From positions 1-64,000 of the forward strand of contig PGZF01000005.1 of assembly GCA_002840125.1 (NCBI GenBank): DNA of 64,000 nt. The letters run 5' to 3'. The translations under genes and the position numbers were made by a program. Shown in pieces: positions 46,314 through 55,461 of this stretch (position 1 is its first letter; each line of letters starts with the position of its first letter). The notes beneath the pieces were generated by a model that searched no databases, was not told the DNA's origin, and saw only the letters and a program-made list of their open reading frames with translations. The DNA is from Gammaproteobacteria bacterium HGW-Gammaproteobacteria-15 (GTDB lineage Bacteria; Pseudomonadota; Gammaproteobacteria; Enterobacterales; Alteromonadaceae).

Positions 46314-46666
46314 CAGCTGCGGCTCCGCACTATAGTGACACCGACTGTTTCTGCCTGCTCTAATGCGCCTGGTTTTTGCACTGACACTTTAACCTGGGTG
46401 GTAGCAAATTCGTTTAGCAGCAACTGCGCCACACGCTCGGCTACTGTTTCAATCAGCTCCAGTGGCTGGGCAGTAATTAAACCGATAACGCGCTGGGCAA
46501 TAACGGCGTAATCCAGTGTCTGGCGAATATCATCCTGCTTTGCTGCATTGCTGATATCAGTCATCAGCTCCAAATCTAACAACAAACGTTGCTGAATGGT
46601 TTTTTCCCAGTCGTAAACGCCTATCACGGTATCTACTTGTAGCTGTTTTATAAAAACTATGTCCAT
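46313..46666 (-). CDS. folB: Dihydroneopterin aldolase
   Basis: 117 residues, the usual length. The start MDIVFIKQLQVDTVIGVYDWEK carries the active-site region with Tyr and Glu, and TLDYAVIAQRVIGLI and LIETVAERVAQLLL complete the tunnelling fold. It splits dihydroneopterin into hydroxymethyldihydropterin and glycolaldehyde. First gene of the folB-folK-uppP unit, divergent from plsY. Confidence 0.94.
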   Translation of the reverse strand: MDIVFIKQLQVDTVIGVYDWEKTIQQRLLLDLELMTDISNAAKQDDIRQTLDYAVIAQRVIGLITAQPLELIETVAERVAQLLLNEFATTQVKVSVQKPGALEQAETVGVTIVRSRS

Positions 46667-46804
46667 TCAGTTACATCCGCATTGCGTTATTTCTCGTTTC
46701 AGGTAGGCTGGTCGGATAGGTAAAACCGCGAAAACCCTATAATCTGCTGGCCTTAAATCAGGCTGCAATCTTAACGTAAAAACTGGTGCTGAGGAACCGC
46801 CTTA

Positions 46805-47410
46805 ATGACCCCGCTGATTGGAATTATGATGCTGGCAGCCTATCTTTGTGGCTCCGTTTCGTCGGCAGTGCTGGTCAGCAAGCTGTTTCGCTTACCTGAT
46901 CCCCGCTTACATGGTTCCGGCAACCCCGGCGCAACCAACGTACTACGCTTAGGCGGCAAGCTGCCAGCGGTGCTGGTGCTGCTGTTTGATATTTTAAAAG
47001 GCACTATTCCGGTGTGGGGTTCGTACTTTCTGCAAATAGAACCGCTATATCTGGGGCTGATAGCTATCTGTGCCTGCCTGGGCCATATTTTTCCGCTGTT
47101 TTTTGGTTTTCAGGGTGGTAAAGCTGTGGCTACAGCCTTTGGTGCCATGATGCCAATCGGGCTGGATTTAGCCGGTTTACTGATCGCCAGCTGGTTAATT
47201 ATTGTTGCACTAAGTGGCTATTCATCGCTGGCGGCTATTTTAACCGTTACCTTAGCACCAATTTTTACCTGGTTTATTAAACCGCTGTATACCGTGCCGG
47301 TGTTAATGCTGAGTATTCTGATTATTGTGCGCCACCGCGAGAATATTGTCCGGCTGTACCGTGGCAAAGAAAGTAAGGTGTGGGATAAGTCCAAGCGGAT
47401 CCAGGAGTGA
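46805..47410 (+). CDS. plsY: Acyl-phosphate glycerol-3-phosphate acyltransferase
   Basis: 201 residues with GAGGA upstream. Five hydrophobic segments and the three PlsY motifs: [19 protein letters not shown] with following [12 protein letters not shown], the loop [21 protein letters not shown], and late [14 protein letters not shown]. It makes lysophosphatidic acid from acyl phosphate, the step before PlsC. It lies in the conserved folB/plsY/tsaD neighbourhood. Confidence 0.95.
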   Translation: MTPLIGIMMLAAYLCGSVSSAVLVSKLFRLPDPRLHGSGNPGATNVLRLGGKLPAVLVLLFDILKGTIPVWGSYFLQIEPLYLGLIAICACLGHIFPLFFGFQGGKAVATAFGAMMPIGLDLAGLLIASWLIIVALSGYSSLAAILTVTLAPIFTWFIKPLYTVPVLMLSILIIVRHRENIVRLYRGKESKVWDKSKRIQE

Positions 47411-47558
47411 GTTAACGACAACTCAGTGTTCGCTTTCGGTTGCAACTCCCGCCTTGGCTCGCCACAGCAACTCGCTACCGCTTGCGCGTTCGCTCAGACA
47501 CTCTGTGTCGCCCAAATCGGGATTCCAACCTTCAGCCAAACAGGCTTAACACCATCGT
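47411..47558. repeat. Intergenic segment, candidate dispersed repeat
   Basis: The 148 bp between the tails of plsY and tsaD are GC-rich and word-like, unlike the AT-rich spacers elsewhere. Read on the minus strand, a continuous frame enters from the left edge region (WNPDLGDTECLSERASG and onward) with no start. It contains related words GTTGCAACTC and CAGCAACTC. Such segments are often copies of small dispersed elements. I see no second copy in this window, so the call is tentative. Confidence 0.25.
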
Positions 47559-48572
47559 TTAAACCGCCGGCAACTCCTGCATTGGCCAGCGTGGGGTTAC
47601 CCCAATCGTTAAATCCTGCTGCTGCCCGGCCGCTAAACGGTAATAACCGGCCAGCGCTATCATGGCACCATTGTCGGTGCAAAATTCTTTACGCGGATAA
47701 AACACTTCGCCACCATGGCGTTTCAGTAACTGCGCTAATTGCTCACGTAGCGACGTATTGGCACTCACGCCACCGGCAATAACCAGGCGTTTATAACCAG
47801 TTTGCAGCAGCGCCCGCTCACATTTAATTACCAGGGTATCTACCACAGCCTGCTGAAACGACGCAGCAATATCGGCTTGCACCTGTGCACTGCTGCCCTC
47901 TTTGGCTATTACATTCGCTGCTGAGGTTTTTAAGCCGCTAAAGCTAAAATCCAGCCCGGGCCGGTCGGTCATCGGCCGCGGAAACTTATATTTTTTACTG
48001 TCACCCTGCACGGCCAGCTTAGCTAACAAAGGGCCGCCAGGGTAATCCAGCCCCATCAGTTTGGCGGTTTTATCAAAGGCCTCACCGGCTGCATCATCGA
48101 TAGACTCACCCAGCAGCTCATAACGGCCGATACCTTCTACCGCCACTAACTGCGTATGGCCACCGGATACCAACAGCGCCAGAAACGGAAACTGCGGCGG
48201 GTTTGCCTCCAGCATCGGCGCCAGTAAATGGCCTTCCATATGGTGCACTGCAAGCGCCGGCTTACCCCAGGCCATAGCCAGCGAACGGCCAATAGCCGCA
48301 CCTACCAGCAAAGCACCGGCTAAGCCCGGGCCTGCGGTATAGGCTACGCCGTCAATATCGGCGGCAGCGCAATTGGCTTCGCGCAGCGCTTGTTGTATCA
48401 GCGGTATGGTTTTACGGATATGATCGCGCGAGGCCAGCTCCGGCACTACACCGCCGTAATCGGCATGCAGTGGGATCTGGCTGTACAGTACATGGCTTAA
48501 TAACCCCAGCTTGTCGTCATAAACGGCAATACCGGTTTCATCGCAGGATGTTTCTATACCTAAAACTCGCAT
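47559..48572 (-). CDS. tsaD: tRNA N6-threonylcarbamoyladenosine transferase
   Basis: 337 residues (E. coli 337). It opens [18 protein letters not shown]; the metal-binding HMEGH motif and [10 protein letters not shown] follow, with the nucleotide-binding [12 protein letters not shown] and [16 protein letters not shown] later. With TsaB and TsaE it transfers the threonylcarbamoyl group to A37 of ANN-decoding tRNAs. It is divergent from rpsU, the typical arrangement. Confidence 0.96.
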   Translation of the reverse strand: MRVLGIETSCDETGIAVYDDKLGLLSHVLYSQIPLHADYGGVVPELASRDHIRKTIPLIQQALREANCAAADIDGVAYTAGPGLAGALLVGAAIGRSLAMAWGKPALAVHHMEGHLLAPMLEANPPQFPFLALLVSGGHTQLVAVEGIGRYELLGESIDDAAGEAFDKTAKLMGLDYPGGPLLAKLAVQGDSKKYKFPRPMTDRPGLDFSFSGLKTSAANVIAKEGSSAQVQADIAASFQQAVVDTLVIKCERALLQTGYKRLVIAGGVSANTSLREQLAQLLKRHGGEVFYPRKEFCTDNGAMIALAGYYRLAAGQQQDLTIGVTPRWPMQELPAV

Positions 48573-48659
48573 CTGTGTCTCAAATCCGCTAAAATGGCGG
48601 CCATTGTACCGGCTCAGTTCACTCAGAGCCAGAGGATCGGATTTAGATCGCAGAACTGC

Positions 48660-48689
48660 TTTACATCGCCCTGTCTTTTTGCGTAAAAT
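48660..48689 (+). promoter_or_regulatory. Sigma-70 promoter of rpsU-dnaG-rpoD
   Basis: A -35 TTTACA (48660-48665) and a -10 TAAAAT (48684-48689) are separated by 18 bp, ~60 bp before the rpsU ATG in the divergent tsaD/rpsU spacer. Spacing and boxes are good; start site not proven. Confidence 0.5.
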
Positions 48690-48752
48690 GCCGCACCATT
48701 TTTAATCGTATTGGTTCACAGATAACCAATTTGGCCCTGAGGTGAGAATTTA

Positions 48753-48968
48753 ATGCCTGTTGTTAAAGTAAAAGAAAACGAACCGTTTGACGTAGCATTA
48801 CGTCGTTTCAAGCGCTCATGCGAAAAAGCTGGTGTATTAGCTGACGTACGCGCTAAAGAATTCTACGAGAAGCCAACCTGGATCCGTAAGCGTAAAAAAG
48901 CAGCAGCTGTTAAGCGCCATGCTAAGAAGCTGTCTCGCGAAAACGCACGTCGCATCAAGCTGTACTAA
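48753..48968 (+). CDS. rpsU: 30S ribosomal protein S21
   Basis: 71 residues, nearly identical in pattern to E. coli S21: [26 protein letters not shown], then [29 protein letters not shown]. It binds the 30S platform and helps initiation. GAGGTGAG precedes the ATG. First gene of the macromolecular synthesis operon with dnaG and rpoD. Confidence 0.97.
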   Translation: MPVVKVKENEPFDVALRRFKRSCEKAGVLADVRAKEFYEKPTWIRKRKKAAAVKRHAKKLSRENARRIKLY

Positions 48969-49108
48969 GCGTTAACCGCTTATAGTACCTGCTTAGCGAC
49001 ACCGGTGCTTTGGCTGTGCCTTATGTTTGCCAGCCCCGCTGTAATAACAGCATGCTTTATAAGCATAAATAAAGCCCGACGTAACAGCGCAAAGTTGACA
49101 TCTGCATA

Positions 49109-49139
49109 CCGTGCCCGCAAGGCACGGTTTGTCTTTTTC
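49109..49139 (+). terminator. Internal attenuator between rpsU and dnaG
   Basis: CCGTGCC pairs with GGCACGG over a 5-base loop and is followed by TTTGTCTTTTT. In E. coli an equivalent terminator after rpsU keeps dnaG expression far below rpsU; the position here is the same, 22 nt before the dnaG start. Confidence 0.8.
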
Positions 49140-49161
49140 TGAATAACGCCGAAGGAAAAAG

Positions 49162-50916
49162 GTGGCAGGACAAATCCCAAGACAGTTTATCGACGAGTTG
49201 TTGGCCCGCACCGACATCGTTGAACTGATTGACCAGCGCGTACCGCTGAAAAAAGCCGGTAGAAACTACGCCGCCTGTTGCCCGTTCCATAGCGAAAAGT
49301 CGCCCTCTTTTACCGTTAGCCCGGATAAACAGTTTTATCATTGTTTCGGTTGCGGCGCACATGGTAATGCCATCAGCTTTATGATGGAATTTGAACAACT
49401 TGAATTTGTTGAAGCCATTGAAGAGTTAGCGCAGCAGCACCATCTTGAAGTGCCGCGCGAGCAAGGTGCCGTTAAAAACCGCCCGGCTGCCCAGGCTGAT
49501 GATTATCATTTAATGCAGCAGGCTGCCGAGTTTTACCAGCAACAGCTGCAAAGCCACCCTAATGCCGGTATGGTGCAGCAATATGTGGCAAAGCGCGGCT
49601 TAAGCGCCAAGACCCTGGCCGATTTTGCCATTGGTTACGCGCCGGATGGCTGGGATAACCTGCTAAAACGCCTAAGCCCGAGCAACCATAAAGCGCTGCG
49701 CGATCAGCTGTTTGAACTGCGGTTGATAAACCGCAACGATAATGGCCGCGAGTATGATTTCTTTCGCGAACGCTTAATGTTTCCTATCCGCGACAAACGC
49801 GGCCGGGTTATTGCCTTTGGTGGCCGCGTATTAGGTGAAGGCACACCGAAATATTTAAATTCACCGGAAAGCCGCCTGTTTCACAAAGGCCGCGAGCTAT
49901 ATGGCTTGTATGAAGTACGCCAGCAACCAGGCCATGTGGAACAAATACTGGTGGTTGAAGGCTATATGGATGTAGTAGCCCTGGCCGAGCACGATATCCG
50001 CTTTGCCGTCGCCTGTTTGGGCACAGCTACTACATCGGATCATATGCATACGCTGTTTCGCTACACGCCCAAAGTAGTGTGCTGCTATGACGGTGACCGT
50101 GCCGGGCGCGATGCCGCATGGCGTGCGTTACAAAGTGCACTGCCACAACTAAAAGACGGTGTAGAGTTAAATTTCGTGTTTTTGCCAGACGGCGAAGACC
50201 CGGATTCGCTGGTACAAAAAGAAGGTAAAGACGCTTTTTTGCAGCGTATTGCCGTTGCGATGCCGCTAAACCAGTACTTTTTTGAGCATCTGGTGCAGGA
50301 GTTTGATCCCGCCACTGATGCCGGTAAATCAGCGTTATCGGTAAAAGCGGCAGAATTAATTAAACAAATACCGAGCGAATTTTACCGCGACAGCTTAAGC
50401 GATAAACTGGCTAACCTGCTGGGTAAGCCGCGTGAGCGCACAAAAGCGGCAGTAAACCGGGCATCAAACCGGGTAAAACCAGCAGCGATGAAAATAACAC
50501 CGATGCGCCGTGCTATTGGTTTATTGCTGCAGTACCCCAATTTAGCCAATGTAATGCCGGATGCGCCAGAGCTTGGCGAAGCGAATATTCCGGGTATAGG
50601 GCTGCTACTGGCACTGCAACAACGGCTGCAACAGCAACCGGGCTTAACCACGGCGCAACTGATCGAGCAATGGCGCGATTTGCCCGAGCACAGCATTTTA
50701 ATGACACTGGCCGCCTGGGATCACCAGATCGAGCAGGAACAATTGTCACAGGAGTTTGTCGATACTTTTCACTCAATTGAGGATCAGTATTTGCAACAAC
50801 GGCTGGAAGCCCTGGAACGAAAAGATAAACTGCAGCAACTGAGTAAAGCCGAATGGCACGAATACAAACTGCTGCTGCAAGCGCTGAAAAGCAAAAAACC
50901 AAAGCTTGCGAACTAA
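49162..50916 (+). CDS. dnaG: DNA primase
   Basis: 584 residues with GTG start and GAAGGA upstream. The N-terminal zinc-binding domain has CPFHSEKSPSF and HCFGCGAHGN; the RNA polymerase domain has YGLYEVR, the TOPRIM motif VVEGYMDVVAL and YDGDRAGRDAAWRAL; the C-terminal ~150 residues bind DnaB. It makes Okazaki primers. The weak GTG start and upstream attenuator fit low expression within this operon. A hairpin after the gene (50919-50939) precedes the rpoD promoter. Confidence 0.97.
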   Translation: MAGQIPRQFIDELLARTDIVELIDQRVPLKKAGRNYAACCPFHSEKSPSFTVSPDKQFYHCFGCGAHGNAISFMMEFEQLEFVEAIEELAQQHHLEVPREQGAVKNRPAAQADDYHLMQQAAEFYQQQLQSHPNAGMVQQYVAKRGLSAKTLADFAIGYAPDGWDNLLKRLSPSNHKALRDQLFELRLINRNDNGREYDFFRERLMFPIRDKRGRVIAFGGRVLGEGTPKYLNSPESRLFHKGRELYGLYEVRQQPGHVEQILVVEGYMDVVALAEHDIRFAVACLGTATTSDHMHTLFRYTPKVVCCYDGDRAGRDAAWRALQSALPQLKDGVELNFVFLPDGEDPDSLVQKEGKDAFLQRIAVAMPLNQYFFEHLVQEFDPATDAGKSALSVKAAELIKQIPSEFYRDSLSDKLANLLGKPRERTKAAVNRASNRVKPAAMKITPMRRAIGLLLQYPNLANVMPDAPELGEANIPGIGLLLALQQRLQQQPGLTTAQLIEQWRDLPEHSILMTLAAWDHQIEQEQLSQEFVDTFHSIEDQYLQQRLEALERKDKLQQLSKAEWHEYKLLLQALKSKKPKLAN

Positions 50917-50942
50917 TGCGGCTGGCTAGAAAAGCCGCGCTT

Positions 50943-50951
50943 TGTTATAAT
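50943..50951 (+). promoter_or_regulatory. Extended -10 promoter of rpoD
   Basis: TGTTATAAT is a perfect extended -10 (TGnTATAAT) 49 bp before the rpoD ATG; the -35 region is poor, as expected for this promoter class. It would allow rpoD to be made independently of rpsU-dnaG. Confidence 0.6.
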
Positions 50952-51000
50952 CGCTAGTTCGCAATTTTACATTAATCAAATTGGTGGAAGATAAGTCTCT

Positions 51001-52845
51001 ATGGAGCAAAATCCTCAGTCGCAGCTAAAACTCCTGATCATTAAAGGTAAAGAGCAAGGTTATCTTACCTTTGCTGAGGTGAATGATCACCTGCCGCAAG
51101 ACATTATCGATTCAGATCAGATAGAAGACATTATCCGCATGATCAATGACATGGGGATCCAGGTGTTTGAAACAGCACCGGATGCCGACGATCTGATCAT
51201 GACCGATGCCACCACAGATGAAGACGCCGTAGAAGAAGCGGCACAAGCTTTAGTCAGCGTGGACAAAGAACTGGGCCGCACTACCGACCCGGTACGGATG
51301 TACATGCGTGAAATGGGCACCGTTGAGCTTCTGACCCGTGAAGGCGAAATTGACATTGCCAAGCGGATTGAAGACGGCATCAACACAGTTCAAAGCTCTG
51401 TTGCCGAATACCCTGAAGCTATTACCTACCTGCTGGAGCAGTGGGATAAGTACGAAGCTGAAGAAATTCGCTTAAGCGACATTGTTACTGCCTTTATTGA
51501 CCCGAACGATATCGACGAAGCGCCAATCGTTGGCAGCCACATTGGTTCAGACGTACCAGAAGATAAGCTGGATGACGACGACAGCGACGATGACGATGAA
51601 GACGGCGACGCTGATGCCGACGACGGCGACACCGGCCCGGATCCGGAAATGGCGCGGCTGAAGTTTGGTGAACTGCGTACCCAGTACGACGTTACCCGTA
51701 ACTCTATCGTGAAAAACGGCCGTGAACACGCCACTACTAAAGTTGAAATTGAAAAACTAAGCGAAGTATTCCGCTGCTTCCGTCTGGTACCAAAACAGTT
51801 CGATCGCCTGGTTAAAAACATGCGCGAAATGATGGACCGTGTACGGGTGCAAGAACGCATTGTGATGAAGCACTGCGTTGAATACGCCAAAATGCCGAAG
51901 AAAAACTTCGTTAAAGCCTTTACCGGCTTTGAAACTTCTACTGCCTGGTTATCTGCAGAAATTGCGGCTAACAAACCTTATTCTGCCAAACTGCAGGAAA
52001 TGCAGGAAGAACTGGTTCGCAGCATTGAAAAGCTGAAAAAGGTAGAAGAAGAAACCGGCTTAAGTATCTTTAAAATTAAAGATATTAACCGTCGTATGTC
52101 GATTGGCGAAGCCAAAGCCCGCCGCGCGAAAAAAGAAATGGTAGAAGCTAACTTACGTCTGGTTATCTCTATCGCGAAAAAATACACCAACCGTGGTTTG
52201 CAGTTCCTTGATTTAATTCAGGAAGGCAACATCGGCTTGATGAAAGCAGTAGACAAGTTTGAATACCGTCGTGGTTATAAGTTTTCAACTTACGCCACCT
52301 GGTGGATCCGTCAGGCCATTACCCGCTCTATCGCGGACCAGGCCCGCACCATCCGTATTCCGGTGCATATGATTGAAACCATCAACAAGCTAAACCGTAT
52401 TTCCCGGCAGATGCTGCAGGAAATGGGCCGCGAGCCATCACCGGAAGAATTATCCGAGCGCATGCAAATGCCGGAAGATAAAATCCGTAAGGTGCTGAAA
52501 ATCGCCAAAGAGCCGATTTCAATGGAAACGCCGATTGGTGATGATGAAGATTCGCATCTGGGTGACTTTATCGAAGACAGCACCGGTGAATCACCGCTGG
52601 ATTCGGCCACCATGGAAAGCCTGAAAAATGCTACCAACGAAGTGCTGGCCGGTTTAACGGCGCGTGAAGCCAAGGTACTGCGGATGCGCTTCGGTATTGA
52701 TATGAATACCGACCACACGCTGGAAGAAGTAGGCAAACAGTTTGACGTAACCCGCGAGCGGATCCGTCAGATTGAAGCCAAAGCGCTGCGTAAACTGCGC
52801 CACCCATCACGTTCAGAAGTATTAAAAAGCTTCCTTGACGAGTAA
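51001..52845 (+). CDS. rpoD: RNA polymerase primary sigma factor (sigma-70)
   Basis: 614 residues (E. coli 613). Region 1.1 at the start, region 1.2 ([22 protein letters not shown]), an acidic non-conserved insert with a run of Asp/Glu (~188-210), region 2 ([61 protein letters not shown] in pieces), region 3 and region 4 ([30 protein letters not shown]). It directs transcription of housekeeping genes. Confidence 0.98.
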   Translation: MEQNPQSQLKLLIIKGKEQGYLTFAEVNDHLPQDIIDSDQIEDIIRMINDMGIQVFETAPDADDLIMTDATTDEDAVEEAAQALVSVDKELGRTTDPVRMYMREMGTVELLTREGEIDIAKRIEDGINTVQSSVAEYPEAITYLLEQWDKYEAEEIRLSDIVTAFIDPNDIDEAPIVGSHIGSDVPEDKLDDDDSDDDDEDGDADADDGDTGPDPEMARLKFGELRTQYDVTRNSIVKNGREHATTKVEIEKLSEVFRCFRLVPKQFDRLVKNMREMMDRVRVQERIVMKHCVEYAKMPKKNFVKAFTGFETSTAWLSAEIAANKPYSAKLQEMQEELVRSIEKLKKVEEETGLSIFKIKDINRRMSIGEAKARRAKKEMVEANLRLVISIAKKYTNRGLQFLDLIQEGNIGLMKAVDKFEYRRGYKFSTYATWWIRQAITRSIADQARTIRIPVHMIETINKLNRISRQMLQEMGREPSPEELSERMQMPEDKIRKVLKIAKEPISMETPIGDDEDSHLGDFIEDSTGESPLDSATMESLKNATNEVLAGLTAREAKVLRMRFGIDMNTDHTLEEVGKQFDVTRERIRQIEAKALRKLRHPSRSEVLKSFLDE

Positions 52846-52852
52846 GCTAAGT

Positions 52853-52880
52853 AAAAAAAGGCGCCGTAAGGCGCCTTTTT
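52853..52880 (+). terminator. Terminator after rpoD
   Basis: A GGCGCC/GGCGCC stem extended by A/T pairs, loop GTAA, ending in TTTTT, begins 8 nt after the rpoD stop. Confidence 0.9.
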
Positions 52881-53004
52881 ACTTTACACCGTACAAAAAT
52901 TAGGCAGTTAAACCCGCACTGGCAGATAAGCCAGATGACAAAGCCGGCAAAACTTCTTATACTGCACGCCGCTGCTTATACCGTCTGGTATTCGACGCGG
53001 AAAT

Positions 53005-53081
53005 GGCCCCATAGCTCAGTTGGTTAGAGCGCTCGACTCATAATCGATCGGTCGCTGGTTCGAGTCCAGCTGGGGCCACCA
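53005..53081 (+). tRNA. ileX: tRNA-Ile2 (anticodon CAU, lysidine-modified type)
   Basis: A full cloverleaf with encoded CCA: acceptor GGCCCCA/TGGGGCC, D arm GCTC/GAGC, anticodon loop CTCATAA, T arm GCTGG/CCAGC around TTCGAGT. The CAT anticodon could be Met, but the acceptor stem and T arm match E. coli tRNA-Ile2 (CAU), and in E. coli ileX also lies just after rpoD. TilS would convert the wobble C to lysidine so that it reads AUA. The first anticodon-stem pair is a C/T mismatch. Confidence 0.88.
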
Positions 53082-53385
53082 TTTCGAATTTTGCTTTCAT
53101 ATAGTCTTAAACTAACTACTTCTGCTTGCAACTAAAGCTGCTCCCATAAAGCAATGTGTTGTGATTGCATGCGCTCCATGCAACTAAGCCTCATTTCTAT
53201 CAGATACTATTTTTTAGCTTTATGATGCTTCAATTACACTATGATTCAGCCGTTACTGCTCTTCAACACCCATAAATATCAATTAAATATCATATTTTAG
53301 TTAATTTAACGTATTATTTTTAATATGTATTCTGCGCTAGAGTATACAGGCCCTATGGGGGGCAAAATACTAATAAGGAAAAAAT
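53082..53385. other. AT-rich spacer after tRNA-Ile2
   Basis: About 300 bp with falling GC content and no open frame with coding character. AT-rich words (TTAAATATCATATTTTAGTT) just before 53330 could supply the promoter of the small secreted protein that follows. Nothing else is visible. The composition change right after a tRNA suggests foreign DNA begins here, but no integrase or repeated tRNA end is seen. Confidence 0.4.
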
Positions 53386-53790
53386 ATGAACATAATCAGA
53401 TCACTACTTGTTCTTAGCGCGCTATATTTCTCAGCTAATGCTGTTGCAGCTCATGTTGAATGTGTTATCAGCGGCACACCAACACAGCAGCAATATACTG
53501 CTGACTATTGTTCAAGCATAGTTAATGCACAACCATCCATCTGGTATAGGTTAGTTACTTCGAAACCAGTGCTGGAAGTTACCTGGAGCCATGACAGTGG
53601 ACACGGCCAAAGCTGGAGCTGCGGTAATAGTACAACATGCATAGTAAACCTGATAAATTACTCTAATAATAGCAGTTTTACAGAGTTGTCAGCCTGTGCT
53701 AACCGTGTAATTTACACTGATAATACTTGGGAAGATTTAAATGTTTGTGCTTCAGGGATAATATGGGGCGGCAGTATAAATCCGTTCTAG
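53386..53790 (+). CDS. Small secreted Cys-rich protein of unknown function
   Basis: 134 residues with AAGGA 8 nt before the ATG. A clear signal peptide (NIIRSLLVLSALYFSANAVAA) leaves a ~112-residue domain with six Cys, enough for three disulfides, and many Ser/Asn/Trp (SIWYRL, VTWSHDSGHGQSWSCG). I do not recognise a family. It is AT-rich compared with neighbours, has no operon partner and is followed by a perfect hairpin, so it is an independent unit, probably acquired. A small adhesin, inhibitor or toxin would fit the size and disulfide pattern, but there is no evidence for any of these. Confidence 0.7.
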   Translation: MNIIRSLLVLSALYFSANAVAAHVECVISGTPTQQQYTADYCSSIVNAQPSIWYRLVTSKPVLEVTWSHDSGHGQSWSCGNSTTCIVNLINYSNNSSFTELSACANRVIYTDNTWEDLNVCASGIIWGGSINPF

Positions 53791-53801
53791 AGATCACAGC
53801 A

Positions 53802-53830
53802 TCTGATAGCCGCAACTTTCGGCTATCAGA
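53802..53830 (+). terminator. Hairpin after the Cys-rich secreted protein
   Basis: TCTGATAGCCG pairs perfectly with CGGCTATCAGA over a 7-base loop, 12 nt after the stop. The T-run is poor (CATTAAGTTT). Confidence 0.6.
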
Positions 53831-54177
53831 CATTAAGTTTAAAAAACAGTGCATCGTGCAATAACTATCGGTGTTTGAACAGAAGAAAACCCCGCAGACC
53901 TGCCTGATAAAATTATCCAACGATAATCATGCTGAAAATAACCAAATTTCTTAAAAATAAGATGATATTGTAACTGCGCCAATGCACAGCTTTATTTTAT
54001 ATCTGTCGTTTTATATATTCAGACTTACCATTAATAATCACCATAAATTTAACATATTAAAAACACAGTTAAAGCATCAAGCGACAATTGTGTGTACGAT
54101 AATGAACCAAAGTCAGGTTTATATTTTGTGCAAGAATGTATCGTTAAGAACAATAACGCTGCAAACCAAGCAGTTTT
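53831..54177. other. AT-rich intergenic region without recognisable genes
   Basis: About 350 bp, strongly AT-rich. A 71-codon open frame (53982-54197, plus) has a composition typical of chance frames in AT-rich DNA, no SD, and runs into the tail of the next gene, so I do not call it. No tRNA, repeat or strong hairpin is visible. Confidence 0.4.
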
Positions 54178-55341
54178 TTATGGTATTACTGAGGTAATAG
54201 TACCGTTAGTTGCTGTTGCTTGGCGCATCAACGCCTGCCACCAGTAGCTGTTTTGTGCCACACTGCTATGCAATTGTGACATAGACACCACCCGGCCAAA
54301 CTCTGGTGTTAACAGTGCAGTATCCGCTTGTGCTGCGGCGGCACTTACCCGCTCCAGTGGCTCATACCAGGCATGAAACGCCAGGTCAAAAGTACCGTTA
54401 TGCACCGGCACCATTACCCGGCTTTTTACATCCAGATGCGCCTGCACGCTTTGCTCGGGTGTCATATGAATATGCGCCCAGTCGTCATCGTAGGCACCGG
54501 TTTCAATAAAGCTGATATCGAACGGGCCATATTTATTGCCTATCTGCTTAAAGCCATCAAAGTAGCCGGAGTCACCACTGAAATACACCGCACCGGCCAG
54601 GGTTTTAATGACCCAGGAACCCCACAACGTAGTATTGCCATCACCAATACCGCGGCCGGAGAAATGTTGCGTTGGCGTAAAGGCAATCAGCGCATTGTCA
54701 CTGGTCTGCTCCTGCCACCAGTCAAAACGCTGAATTTTCTCTGCTGCTACCCCCCATTGCTGTAAGTCGGTTTCTACCCCCAGCGGCACCAGAAACTGCG
54801 TGGTTTTCGCCGCCAGTTGTTTAATGCTGGTTTTGTCTAAATGATCATAGTGGTTATGTGAGATCAGCACTTTAGCAATGGCTGGCAGCTCAGCAATACT
54901 GATTGGCGTTTGGTGAAAGCGTTTCGGGCCTAAAAAAGAAAACGGCGACGCGCGCTGCGAGAATACCGGGTCTAACAGCCAGTATTCGCCATATACTTTG
55001 AGCAGCACCGATGAATGCCCCAGCTTAACAAAGTGCAGGTCATTGTCCGGCAAAGCATCAAGCTGCTGCCGGCTCACCGGCTGCAGCGGTATGGTTTTCG
55101 CCGGCACCTTGTCTACTGCCGGCTCCGTGAAATAACGTTTGGCAATCTGCAGGGTTTTCAGCAAGCCCGGTTGCTCAAAGGCCTGCACATTATGAAACTT
55201 ACCATGCTGATACCGGCTGGCATCGGTTAAAGTTGTTGCATCAACACTCGCTACTATCTTGCTATTTAGCATCACTATTCCTGCCCCTGTCAGCGCCAGA
55301 CTGCCCAGCAGCCAGCTTAGTGGTTTAATTAATCTGCGCAT
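54178..55341 (-). CDS. Membrane-anchored metallo-beta-lactamase-fold hydrolase (NAPE-PLD/UlaG-like)
   Basis: 387 residues with an N-terminal hydrophobic anchor (~8-26). The metal motif is ISHNHYDHLD, preceded by the VKLGHSSVLLKVYGEYWLLDPVFSQRASP segment typical of the NAPE-PLD-like group, with TPTQHFSGRGI, YFSGDSGY and VPVHNGTF supplying later ligands. Members hydrolyse phosphodiester or lactone bonds; E. coli UlaG and mammalian NAPE-PLD are relatives. It is divergent from a TetR repressor 120 bp away, which probably controls it in response to a small hydrophobic ligand. The substrate is unknown. Confidence 0.85.
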   Translation of the reverse strand: MRRLIKPLSWLLGSLALTGAGIVMLNSKIVASVDATTLTDASRYQHGKFHNVQAFEQPGLLKTLQIAKRYFTEPAVDKVPAKTIPLQPVSRQQLDALPDNDLHFVKLGHSSVLLKVYGEYWLLDPVFSQRASPFSFLGPKRFHQTPISIAELPAIAKVLISHNHYDHLDKTSIKQLAAKTTQFLVPLGVETDLQQWGVAAEKIQRFDWWQEQTSDNALIAFTPTQHFSGRGIGDGNTTLWGSWVIKTLAGAVYFSGDSGYFDGFKQIGNKYGPFDISFIETGAYDDDWAHIHMTPEQSVQAHLDVKSRVMVPVHNGTFDLAFHAWYEPLERVSAAAAQADTALLTPEFGRVVSMSQLHSSVAQNSYWWQALMRQATATNGTITSVIP

Positions 55342-55461
55342 AAGCTCACCCGATATAAACTACACCGTGCAGTTTACATGTAAAAATACATAAGTAAACT
55401 GGTTAGTGCAGTTTTTTCTGTACTACGCTACAATAGTTGCACTAATGCAAGGCTGAAAACG
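55342..55461. promoter_or_regulatory. Divergent MBL-hydrolase/tetR control region with inverted repeats
   Basis: Contains a perfect 12-bp palindrome TTTACATGTAAA (55373-55384), an AGTTTAC/GTAAACT inverted pair (55371-55377 and 55394-55400), and a TTAGTGCA/TGCACTAA pair (55403-55410 and 55438-55445). One or more are likely operators for the adjacent TetR protein; which one is not determined. Confidence 0.5.

Noticed and set aside
51547-51729. Minus-strand frames inside rpoD
   Set aside because: They mirror the Asp/Glu-rich insert of sigma-70 and lack any start signal.
53005-53081. Reading the CAT-anticodon tRNA as elongator tRNA-Met
   Set aside because: Acceptor stem GGCCCC and T arm match tRNA-Ile2 of E. 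coli, and its location after rpoD is the ileX position.
53982-54197. 71-codon plus-strand frame in the AT-rich spacer
   Set aside because: No SD, no recognisable domain, composition of chance AT-rich frames, and it runs into the tail of the next gene.
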